Below are positions 1 through 5,129 of a stretch of 5,129 bases of DNA, piece after piece. Within the stretch, counting starts at the first letter, position 1. Every line of letters starts with the position of its first letter. Source of the DNA: Anaerolineae bacterium (lineage in GTDB: Bacteria; Chloroflexota; Anaerolineae; 4572-78; NAK82); assembly GCA_030597485.1 (NCBI GenBank), contig JAUVRU010000206.1:1-5129 (forward strand), given 5' to 3'. The notes beneath the pieces are model-generated. The model made no database searches. It saw only the letters and a list, made by a program, of their open reading frames with translations, and had not been told where the DNA came from. The translations under genes were made by a program, and so were the position numbers.

Positions 1-771
1 GGGCGCGGTCACCGTGTCCAGACCCATCTGCTCGACCGTGGCCAGGGTGTGCATGGGCATCACAGTGGCCAGGAGGTGATCGCTGGAGTGGGCCGGGGTC
101 GATCCGCAGCAAATCCAGCCGGGAGGCTCGACCAATTCCAGGCCGAGCACCTCGGCCGTGTCGCGGGCCGTGTGGTCGTACTCGGCAGCGCTGGAGTGGA
201 GTGAACACCCCGGAAAATAAGCTACTGTCCTCTCGGTCTTTTCAACCGGCTCAACCTTCTTGGGTGGTCGAGTGAAACCAGGAATCAGGCTCAGCTTGCG
301 CCGCTTCATCATCTGCACACCCAGGTCCATGTCCTTGAACAGGTTCCCGGTGAGGAGATTCATGCTGGCCATCAAACCGACCTCATACAGCCGGCCCAAC
401 ACGCCGACATCGGCCAGGAACAGGGTGCTGAACTTGTCCACATCGGGGATGGCCGGCTTCATGCCACGTGCCTTGGCCTCGATACGCAATGCATCCATGA
501 TGGCAGCGATGTCCAGACCCTGAGGGCAACGAGTGGTGCACGTCTGGCAGGAGGCGCAGAGCCAGATCGTCTTGCTCTCCAATACCCGCTCGTCGTTGAA
601 TTGCACGCTCCGCATCACCTGGTTGGGTGTCAGATCGAAGTGATCCGACAGCGGGCAGCCGCTGGTGCATTTGACACACTGATAACAGAGGAACGCATTG
701 TCCCCGGTCTCACGTTCGATCATCTGGGCCAGCGGCTCGGCTATGGTGGTTCTGGTGGTGGTCTTTGCCAT
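1..771 (-). CDS. hdrCB: HdrC-HdrB fusion protein (HdrD-like heterodisulfide reductase Fe-S subunit), 3' end outside window
   Basis: The 257 visible residues join two subunits that are usually separate. Residues 1-175 are HdrC-like, with two ferredoxin motifs: C29-x2-C32-x2-C35-x3-C39-P and C72-x2-C75-x2-C78-x3-C82-P, ligands for two [4Fe-4S] clusters. These are followed by the helical HdrC tail (GRLYEVGLM, about 126-134). From about residue 183 an HdrB-like CCG domain begins: YFPGCS with C189, then WICCG with C221-C222. The frame is still open at the window edge, just where the next HdrB Cys cluster should follow. The start is ATG at 769-771, preceded by GGAGAGG (778-784) six nt upstream. In the family, HdrC relays electrons from HdrA and HdrB carries non-cubane [4Fe-4S] clusters that reduce disulfide-type substrates. 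In this operon it more likely passes electrons between HdrA and MetVF, which is inference. The fused layout also occurs in HdrD and related (Fe-S)-binding proteins, so a reductase for another substrate is possible. Confidence 0.93.
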   Translation of the reverse strand, partial: MAKTTTRTTIAEPLAQMIERETGDNAFLCYQCVKCTSGCPLSDHFDLTPNQVMRSVQFNDERVLESKTIWLCASCQTCTTRCPQGLDIAAIMDALRIEAKARGMKPAIPDVDKFSTLFLADVGVLGRLYEVGLMASMNLLTGNLFKDMDLGVQMMKRRKLSLIPGFTRPPKKVEPVEKTERTVAYFPGCSLHSSAAEYDHTARDTAEVLGLELVEPPGWICCGSTPAHSSDHLLATVMPMHTLATVEQMGLDTVTAP

Positions 772-793
772 CTCATACCTCTCCAATTACATC

Positions 794-810
794 ACAGGGT
801 GGCGCACCCA
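794..810. repeat. Inverted repeat copy 1, downstream of the GYD gene
   Basis: Thirteen bases at 798-810 are the exact reverse complement of 1188-1200. Four more (794-797) match 1202-1205 across a one-base gap. The copy is itself a near palindrome (GGGTG-GCG-CACCC, 797-809) and lies just upstream of the hdrCB ribosome site. Confidence 0.65.
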
Positions 811-869
811 TCTATTCTGTTCACGCCTACTGTACGACATTCGAGTTGGTGATGCTGTCACTGACAGGG

Positions 870-1163
870 TTAGGGCAGCTTCTTGATTATGTCCGCGATC
901 TCTACCTTCGTGAACGCTCTAAGCGTCGTCGTCCTGACATTCCCCTGAGCGCCAAGTGCCAGGACAAAGGCGGTGCAGATTTCCTCGCTGGGAGCTTCGC
1001 CGATGGCCAGGTAGTCGAACTCGCCCATGACGGTGTAGAAGCCAGTCACCTTGCCTCCCATCTGTTCGAACGCCTTGATGCCCGGTTCGATCCGTTCCGG
1101 TGCCTTCTTGATGTCCTTGATTCCCTGGTCTGTCAAGTTCATCAGGATAACATAGGTAGCCAT
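870..1163 (-). CDS. GYD-domain small protein of unknown function
   Basis: This 97-residue protein resembles the GYD family (small alpha/beta proteins, probably dimeric alpha-beta barrels). The diagnostic segment is GEFDYLAIGEAPSEE at about residues 47-61. It has no signal peptide, membrane segment or Cys cluster; its only Cys is C63. The ATG at 1161-1163 is chosen because AGGAG (1173-1177) lies nine nt upstream and the protein then begins MATYVILMNL, as family members do. A longer in-frame start near 1226 would translate through the ribosome site and a leader hairpin. The gene sits between metF (125 nt upstream) and hdrCB (98 nt downstream) in the same direction, so it is probably cotranscribed. 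No biochemical role is known to me. Structural or regulatory help to the reductase complex is only a guess from context. Confidence 0.85.
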   Translation of the reverse strand: MATYVILMNLTDQGIKDIKKAPERIEPGIKAFEQMGGKVTGFYTVMGEFDYLAIGEAPSEEICTAFVLALGAQGNVRTTTLRAFTKVEIADIIKKLP

Positions 1164-1187
1164 AGTACTGTTCTCCTTTCCAGGCAG

Positions 1188-1205
1188 TGGGTGCGCCACC
1201 ACTGT
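1188..1205. repeat. Inverted repeat copy 2, upstream of the GYD gene
   Basis: TGGGTGCGCCACC at 1188-1200 matches the reverse complement of 798-810 exactly, and 1202-1205 extends the match after one extra base. It overlaps a hairpin (CAGTGG 1185-1190 with CCACTG 1199-1204) about 8 nt upstream of the GYD ribosome site. Confidence 0.65.
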
Positions 1206-1246
1206 AACCAGCGACTCGCGTCGCACTGCCGAACTCGCTCCGGGCT

Positions 1247-1256
1247 ACAACGTTGT
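1247..1256. repeat. 10-bp perfect palindrome in the metF-GYD spacer
   Basis: ACAACGTTGT lies 33 nt past the metF stop, in the 125-nt spacer. It is a possible protein-binding dyad. Its length is close to what chance allows, and no promoter elements are evident next to it. Confidence 0.3.
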
Positions 1257-1288
1257 CCCCTTGCGTGTATACGCCCGTCGTGCTGTTG

Positions 1289-2284
1289 TCACTCTCCATC
1301 TACCCGCGGCCTGGGCAACAGCCCTGCCCCCTCAACGATGGGTTTGACTGCCTCTTCCCACTCAATGGCCATGATGTGCACGCCAGCCACACCCTCGATC
1401 TCCCGGATCTCCTGTATCTGCTCGATGCAGATCTTTATGCCCTGGGCACGCCACGCTTCGCGCCGGGCCTTCTTCTCTTCCTTGGGAATGCCGGCGACGG
1501 CGGCGGTCATCCGATCGACGTACTCATCAGCGACGATCATGCCGGGCACCTGGTCTCGCATGTATCGGGCCATGCCGCTGCTCTTGAGTGGTCCCACTCC
1601 GCCCAATATGTGCGCCTTCTCGTGCAAGCCCATATCGACCACTCGTTTCATGTACTCCTTGAAGCGAGGGATATCGTAGATGAGCTGGGTCTGGATGAAG
1701 TCGACACCGGCAGCTATCTTCTTGCCCAGCCGGAAGGGCCTGAACTCGAAAGGATCACCGAAGGGGTTAGCGGCAGCCCCGATGAAAAAGCATGGGCCGC
1801 TGTCTCCTTCGACCTCCTCGCCGCACTGGAATTTGCTCTCGTCGCGCAAGTCCTTGAGCATCTGGATCAGCTGCATCGAGTCGACGTCGTGCACGTTCTT
1901 TGCTGTGGGATGATTGCCGAAGGACTGGTGGTCTCCTGAGAGGCAAAGGATATTCTTCACCCCCAGGGCCGCTGCTCCCAGCAAATCGGACTGTATCGCC
2001 AGTCGGTTGCGGTCACGGCAGGTCATCTGAACAACCGGTTCCAGGCCCTCCTGTATCAGGATAACGCCAGCGGCGATGCTGCTCAACCGTACAATGGCCG
2101 TCTGATTGTCGGTGAGATTCACGGCATCCACCAGGCCTTTGAGGAATTCGGCCTTTCTGCGGACCACCTCAGCGTCGTGACTCTTGGGTGGCCCCAGCTC
2201 ACCGGTGACTGCGAAGTGTCCGGCTGCCAGTACCCGCTCCAGGTTGCTGCCAGATTTGTAGCCGTTGGTCGAGGTGTCGGTCAT
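1289..2284 (-). CDS. metF: Methylenetetrahydrofolate reductase catalytic subunit MetF
   Basis: MetF is the flavin-dependent subunit that reduces 5,10-methylene-THF to 5-methyl-THF; in this setting it serves the methyl branch of the Wood-Ljungdahl pathway. At 331 residues it has the usual bacterial MetF length and covers the whole (beta/alpha)8 barrel. Visible landmarks are TGELGPPK with E29 (matching the catalytic Glu28 of E. coli), TCRDRNR at 88-94, LCLSGDH at 113-119 with D118 (matching Asp120), FIQTQ with Q200, and GVHIMAIEW near the C-terminus (301-309). The start is the ATG at 2282-2284, eight nt after GGGAGG (2293-2298). An ATG 18 nt further upstream would put that ribosome site inside the coding sequence. 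It follows metV after 99 nt. Like MetF of acetogens, it lacks a fused C-terminal zinc domain, which is supplied separately by MetV. Confidence 0.96.
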   Translation of the reverse strand: MTDTSTNGYKSGSNLERVLAAGHFAVTGELGPPKSHDAEVVRRKAEFLKGLVDAVNLTDNQTAIVRLSSIAAGVILIQEGLEPVVQMTCRDRNRLAIQSDLLGAAALGVKNILCLSGDHQSFGNHPTAKNVHDVDSMQLIQMLKDLRDESKFQCGEEVEGDSGPCFFIGAAANPFGDPFEFRPFRLGKKIAAGVDFIQTQLIYDIPRFKEYMKRVVDMGLHEKAHILGGVGPLKSSGMARYMRDQVPGMIVADEYVDRMTAAVAGIPKEEKKARREAWRAQGIKICIEQIQEIREIEGVAGVHIMAIEWEEAVKPIVEGAGLLPRPRVDGE

Positions 2285-2292
2285 GTCTATGT

Positions 2293-2298
2293 CCTCCC
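2293..2298 (-). promoter_or_regulatory. Ribosome binding site that fixes the metF start
   Basis: The minus strand reads GGGAGG, then eight nt, then the ATG at 2282-2284. It lies downstream of the other possible in-frame ATG (2300-2302), so the later ATG is preferred. Confidence 0.8.
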
Positions 2299-2383
2299 AC
2301 ATTGACTGTGTTCAGCGCATCACGGCGGAAAACGCTGGGTGGAACTCTCGATTCTGCTTTCCTTATCACGTCCTGGTATCACC

Positions 2384-3085
2384 TCAGGGCGAGGACTCCC
2401 CTTCTTGATAGTCCTCAGGCAAACGCAGGTCCTCGCGGACAATGCGGCGAGGCCCCCCATCCCGGCTGGTGGACCAGTCTTTTGGCGGCAGTATTTCCAT
2501 CAACTTGTCGAGCATCCCGAACTCGCTCATCCGCTCGTAGATCAGCTGCCATACACAAGCTAGTTCCGGATCAATCTCACACTTGCCGTCTTGCGAGCCA
2601 CCGCACGGGCCGTTGAGCAGCTGCTTGGAACAGCGAGCGATAGGACAAATGCCGGCGGTCAGGTGCAGAATGCACTCTCCACACGCCTGGCACCGCTCCT
2701 CCCACACTCCCTGCTCGGAAGGCAATCCCAAAAAGGTGGTGTTCAGCCCGGGCAGCACGCGCATCTTGGGAAAGCGCTCAACCAGCGCCTGCACACCGAT
2801 GCCGCAGCCCAACGAGAGGATGGCGTCGTAGTCCCCCAATCGTTCCTCCAGCGGATCGATGTACTCCCATTCACACTGACGCTGAACGGTCTCCTCGTCC
2901 ATCTCTTTGGCGTTGCCATCCAATTGGGTGGCCATGCGCAGGCTTGAGGCCAGGATGCCAACCTCTTTGGTGCCGCCGGCAAAGCAGACAGTGACACACG
3001 TGCCGCACCCAAGTACCAACACCTTACGGTAATCCTCAAGCATTCCCTTGATCTCTGCCAGAGGTTTCTGCTCTCCAACTATCAT
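2384..3085 (-). CDS. metV: MetV, zinc/Fe-S partner subunit of methylene-THF reductase
   Basis: MetV is the partner of MetF in acetogen-type methylene-THF reductases and belongs to the MTHFR C-terminal zinc-binding family. The 233-residue protein has an N-terminal Rossmann-like half with C27-G-T-C30-x3-C34, C71 and C94 (SLGCGIGVQ). A C-terminal Cys-rich half follows: C132-x2-C135-x2-C138, GICPIARC (C147, C152), LLNGPCGG (C161) and GKCEI (C169). The GPCGG segment and the spacing of these cysteines are typical of the family. In known complexes MetV carries zinc and/or Fe-S and connects MetF to the Hdr module. The start at 3083-3085 is supported by GGAGGT (3091-3096), five nt upstream. It lies 59 nt after mvhD and 99 nt before metF, and the adjacent mvhD-metV-metF order supports one complex. 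No defect is seen. Confidence 0.96.
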   Translation of the reverse strand: MIVGEQKPLAEIKGMLEDYRKVLVLGCGTCVTVCFAGGTKEVGILASSLRMATQLDGNAKEMDEETVQRQCEWEYIDPLEERLGDYDAILSLGCGIGVQALVERFPKMRVLPGLNTTFLGLPSEQGVWEERCQACGECILHLTAGICPIARCSKQLLNGPCGGSQDGKCEIDPELACVWQLIYERMSEFGMLDKLMEILPPKDWSTSRDGGPRRIVREDLRLPEDYQEGESSP

Positions 3086-3124
3086 CTGATACCTCCATTG
3101 ATTCTCGACTGGATGCCCACTCTC

Positions 3125-3139
3125 GCGATCCCGGATCGC
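3125..3139. repeat. 15-bp palindrome between mvhD and metV
   Basis: GCGATCC-C-GGATCGC has 7-bp arms around one central base in the 59-nt mvhD-metV spacer. It could be an operator-like dyad or a small mRNA hairpin (GCGAT/ATCGC stem, 5-nt loop). It has no T-run, so it is not a canonical terminator. Confidence 0.45.
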
Positions 3140-3144
3140 CGGGC

Positions 3145-3594
3145 TCAGATTTCTCTTCCTGGCGCGGCCGCCTGTTCGCGCCCACGCAGCGGACTGGGCC
3201 CCAGCTCCTTAATTCGCCGCACCATGTCATCGGCCATCTCGGCAAACTGAGGCCCCATTGCCGACGACAGGTTGAACATCCCGATTCGCTTGCCGTTTAA
3301 GCCGACCTGCTCCAGCAAGTATTGGATGCGCTTAACCCTTCGCTCGGCGGCTACATTACCCTCCAGGTAATGGCAGTCTCCTGGCAGTCAACCGACCACC
3401 ATCACACCGTCGGCACCACGCTCAAAGGCGTGAAGCATCTCCACGATTTCCACTCGCCCCGAGCAGGGCACCTCGATGATTCTGATGTTGGGCGGATACT
3501 GGATCCGCAGAGAGCCAGCCAGGTCAGCCGCCGTATAGGCACAATGCCGGCAGCAGAAAGCGACAATCTCGGGTGAGAAATCCGATGCACTCAT
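3145..3594 (-). CDS. mvhD: MvhD (hydrogenase/Hdr-linking [2Fe-2S] subunit) with in-frame TGA read as selenocysteine
   Basis: MvhD is the small iron-sulfur protein that passes electrons from a donor enzyme to HdrA. Read through one TGA, the gene gives 149 residues, a normal family length. Before the TGA: FCCRHCAY (C14, C15, C18), RIQYPPNIRII (30-40), VPCSG (C44) and GADGVMVVG (60-68). The TGA is codon 69 (3388-3390), where the family has Cys in G-C-x4-C-H-Y. After it: LPGDCHYLEGN (C74), LLEQVGL, then FNLSSAMGPQFAEM and RRIKELGPSPLRG, the family's typical C-terminus, ending at TGA 3145-3147. Start: ATG 3592-3594 with GGAGGGG (3602-3608) nine nt away from its core; a GTG at 3648 lacks a ribosome site and would add 18 unrelated residues. 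A SECIS-like hairpin follows the TGA. Recalled precedent: the methanogen homologue VhuD is a selenoprotein. Alternatives are a sequencing error or recent nonsense mutation, but the intact downstream half argues against decay. Confidence 0.93.
3354..3372 (-). promoter_or_regulatory. Candidate bacterial SECIS hairpin for Sec69 of mvhD
   Basis: In the mRNA, CAUUACC (3366-3372) pairs perfectly with GGUAAUG (3354-3360) around the loop UGGAG. The loop begins 22 nt after the UGA and has G at its second position. Both fit the published bacterial SECIS consensus as I recall it: loop 16-37 nt after UGA, and a G among the first two loop bases. The stem overlaps the His-Tyr-x2-Gly-Asn codons. Three wobble bases are U (CAU, GGU, AAU) in a GC-rich gene, and each is needed for a stem pair. 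A competing CCAGG/CCTGG pairing (3380-3384 with 3363-3367) is possible. SelB binding is inferred, not shown. Confidence 0.7.
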
Positions 3595-3601
3595 CGGTTC
3601 A

Positions 3602-3608
3602 CCCCTCC
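3602..3608 (-). promoter_or_regulatory. Ribosome binding site that fixes the mvhD start
   Basis: The minus strand reads GGAGGGG shortly before the ATG at 3592-3594. It supports the start that begins MSASDFSPEIVAFCC, over a longer GTG-initiated form without a ribosome site. Confidence 0.75.
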
Positions 3609-3665
3609 ACGTCCCTGTCGGGTCCTCGAGCAGATCGCAGCCACCCACGTCCGCAAATCACATGG

Positions 3666-5129
3666 TCACGTCTCAAACATGGCCTCCACCTTTGCTTCCA
3701 TCTGGATCCCGCGATAGTGCATCAGTTGAATTGCGTGCGCCGGGCACTCGGCAACGCAGATGCCACACCCCTGGCACTGGGCTGGCTCAATGTAGGCTGC
3801 GCCGGTGATTCCTCCCACGCCGGACAGATCAATCCGCATCTGAGGCACGTTGAATGGGCAGAAGCGAACACACGTGAGGCAACCCACACATGCCTCCGGC
3901 TCGACCTGAGCCACCACACCTCCCACCTCCAGCGTATCCTGGGCCAGGATCGTAGCCGCGCGGCCGGCTGCCGCCTGGGCCTGAGTGATCACTTCGTCCA
4001 CCAGTTTGGGATAGTGCGCCGAGCCAGCCATGTAGAGGCCTTCAGTGGAGAAATCCACTGGCCGCAGTTTTACGTGGGCTTCCATCAACCAGCCATCGAG
4101 GTCGACTCCCACTTTCAGCCGGTTGGCCAGATCTTCAGCCCCCTCGGCCGGTACCAGTGGGGTACTGAGCACCAGCGTGTCTGGCCGCAACACCATCTCC
4201 CGGCCCAGCATCGGTTCCCAAACGCGCACCTCCAGCGGTTCGTCGGCCGACCGGCGCTGCTCCCCATCACGATCCGGCCAGCACACCTCTGGTTTATGGT
4301 CCCCGTCGTAGCGAATGAACAGAACCCCAGCCCGGCGAGCCTCGGTATAGAGACGCTCCTTGAACCCGTAGGTGCGAATATCCCGGTAGAGAACCGTGAT
4401 CTGGGCAGAGGGATTGAGCTCCTTCAGCTTGAGCGCATTCTTCAGGGCTACCGTGCAACAGGTGCGGCTGCAGTAACCCTCCGCCGGCCCCACACACTGG
4501 ATCATCACCACGTCGGTGCCGGTTTCCTGCCCGTGAGATGCGCCGTACAGCGAGTCGCCCAGCTGTGCCTCAAACTCCTGCTGGGTCAGGATGTGCGGGT
4601 GGCTGCCGTAGCCGTACTCGGTTCCCCGGTACTCGCGCGCGCCGATGGCCACAATTGTCACCCCGTGCTTGACGGTGACCTCGCCGTCACCGGTGCGCAG
4701 CACCGATGTGAAGCTCCCCTTGTACCCCTGGGTTTCCAGCAGTTCCGTCTCCAGGTGGACGGCAATGTTCTGCGCGGCATTGATCTGTGCAATCAGTTCC
4801 TTCCGGTATGCCTGGGCATCCCGCCACACCAGGTCGCAGGGCTCCTGAGCAGAGGTACTGGCTGGAGTTTCCACCAGGTAGCGCAGGTGACGCAGATTGC
4901 CGCCTAACTCCCGTTCCCGCTCCACCAACTCCACCGCGATGTCCTGGCCGGCCAGGGCAAGGGCTGCGTGTATGCCGGCCACCCCACCGCCGATTATCAG
5001 CGCTCGCTTTGTCACCGGCACCTCGATGCAGTGCAGCGGTTCCAGCCGGGCTGCCCGTGCCACCGCCATCCGCACCAGTTCTTTCGCTTTCTCAGTGGCT
5101 GCCAGGTGATCGTGAGAATGTACCCACGA
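3666..5129 (-). CDS. hdrA: HdrA, FAD/Fe-S electron-bifurcating subunit of heterodisulfide reductase type, 5' end outside window
   Basis: The 487 visible residues enter in the family segment SWVHSHDHLAATEKAKELVR, so the N-terminal Fe-S domain lies beyond the window; the GTG at 5073-5075 is internal. Next comes a thioredoxin-reductase-like flavin domain: LIIGGGVAG (FAD-binding, G47-G52) with E70 ending the second strand. Further on are IQCVGPAEGYCSRTCC (C220, C224, C225) and a second dinucleotide-fold half with LYMAGSAHYPK. The C-terminus has two ferredoxin motifs, C414-x2-C417-x2-C420-x3-C424-P and C452-x2-C455-x2-C458-x3-C462-P. HdrA normally holds the FAD that splits electron pairs between a low- and a high-potential path. 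Here it lacks the ferredoxin domain usually inserted between the early flavin segment and the YGYG region (only about 30 residues join them), and the DCSxC motif after GG is also absent. mvhD follows after 71 nt, supporting an HdrA-MvhD partnership. Confidence 0.95.
   Translation of the reverse strand, partial: SWVHSHDHLAATEKAKELVRMAVARAARLEPLHCIEVPVTKRALIIGGGVAGIHAALALAGQDIAVELVERERELGGNLRHLRYLVETPASTSAQEPCDLVWRDAQAYRKELIAQINAAQNIAVHLETELLETQGYKGSFTSVLRTGDGEVTVKHGVTIVAIGAREYRGTEYGYGSHPHILTQQEFEAQLGDSLYGASHGQETGTDVVMIQCVGPAEGYCSRTCCTVALKNALKLKELNPSAQITVLYRDIRTYGFKERLYTEARRAGVLFIRYDGDHKPEVCWPDRDGEQRRSADEPLEVRVWEPMLGREMVLRPDTLVLSTPLVPAEGAEDLANRLKVGVDLDGWLMEAHVKLRPVDFSTEGLYMAGSAHYPKLVDEVITQAQAAAGRAATILAQDTLEVGGVVAQVEPEACVGCLTCVRFCPFNVPQMRIDLSGVGGITGAAYIEPAQCQGCGICVAECPAHAIQLMHYRGIQMEAKVEAMFET

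Noticed and set aside
855..867. CTGTCA-C-TGACAG dyad after the GYD stop as a terminator
   Set aside because: The arms are only 6 bp with a one-base centre and no T-run follows on the transcribed strand, so it would not form a good terminator. It is at most a weak dyad.
1164..1226. Longer GYD protein beginning at 1226
   Set aside because: The extra 21 residues are unlike the family, and the strong ribosome site at 1173-1177 lies inside that extension.
765..1679. Plus-strand open frame of 304 codons opposite the GYD gene and metF
   Set aside because: It overlaps two well-supported minus-strand genes and their spacer, and its product has no coherent family features.
2313..2337. CAGCG/CGCTG pairing in the metV-metF spacer as a regulatory hairpin
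   Set aside because: A 5-bp stem with a loop of about 15 nt is too weak and too likely by chance.
3145..3390. mvhD as a pseudogene or two split genes at the TGA
   Set aside because: The frame is continuous, the part after the TGA keeps family motifs, it has no start with a ribosome site of its own, and the TGA falls exactly on a Cys position followed by a SECIS-like hairpin. A sequencing error is not fully excluded.
3573..4907. Long plus-strand open frame (444 codons) opposite hdrA
   Set aside because: It is antisense to an unmistakable HdrA. Its translation is rich in His, Arg and Pro with no recognisable domain, as expected from a GC-rich shadow frame.
5073..5075. GTG at 5073-5075 as the hdrA start
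   Set aside because: The frame stays open to the window edge, and the upstream codons encode the conserved HdrA segment SWVHSHDHLAATEKAK, so the true start is outside.
1..5129. tRNA, rRNA, CRISPR array or insertion sequence
   Set aside because: No tandem repeat-spacer pattern, transposase-like frame or structured RNA gene was seen; nearly all the window is accounted for by six genes with short spacers.

Overview
The window holds six collinear genes, all on the minus strand and read from right to left. In transcription order they are: hdrA (5' end cut off by the window), mvhD, metV, metF, a small GYD-domain gene, and an hdrC-hdrB fusion (3' end cut off). Spacers are 59 to 125 nt. Each complete gene, and the fusion gene, has a purine-rich Shine-Dalgarno sequence. 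I see no convincing rho-independent terminator and no plus-strand gene, so a single operon is likely.

Together the genes look like a soluble methylene-tetrahydrofolate reductase complex of the MetVF-HdrABC-MvhD type, known from acetogens such as Moorella thermoacetica. MetF carries out 5,10-methylene-THF to 5-methyl-THF chemistry on the methyl branch of the Wood-Ljungdahl pathway. MetV is its zinc/Fe-S partner. HdrA is the flavin-containing electron-splitting hub. MvhD links HdrA to an electron donor. The HdrC-HdrB fusion provides Fe-S relay and CCG-domain clusters. No hydrogenase or formate dehydrogenase subunit is visible, so the electron donor is unknown.

The main discovery is in mvhD. 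The conserved frame is interrupted by one TGA (3388-3390) exactly where the family has a conserved Cys (G-C-x4-C-H-Y becomes G-TGA-x4-C-H-Y). Homology continues for 80 codons beyond it to a normal stop. Fifteen nt after the TGA lies a perfect 7-bp stem with a 5-nt loop, which fits the bacterial SECIS consensus. The gene is therefore best read as a 149-residue selenoprotein with Sec69, not as a pseudogene. A conventional gene caller would truncate it or miss it.

Other points of interest: an HdrA that lacks the ferredoxin domain normally inserted in its flavin domain; an HdrCB fusion in an otherwise separate-subunit cluster; a GYD protein of unknown role within the operon; a 17-of-18-nt inverted repeat flanking the GYD gene; and possible alternative hairpins in that gene's leader.

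The organism is probably an anaerobic, GC-rich, selenium-using bacterium with the Wood-Ljungdahl pathway. A Chloroflexota or Desulfobacterota-like lineage is possible, but the sequence alone does not fix this.
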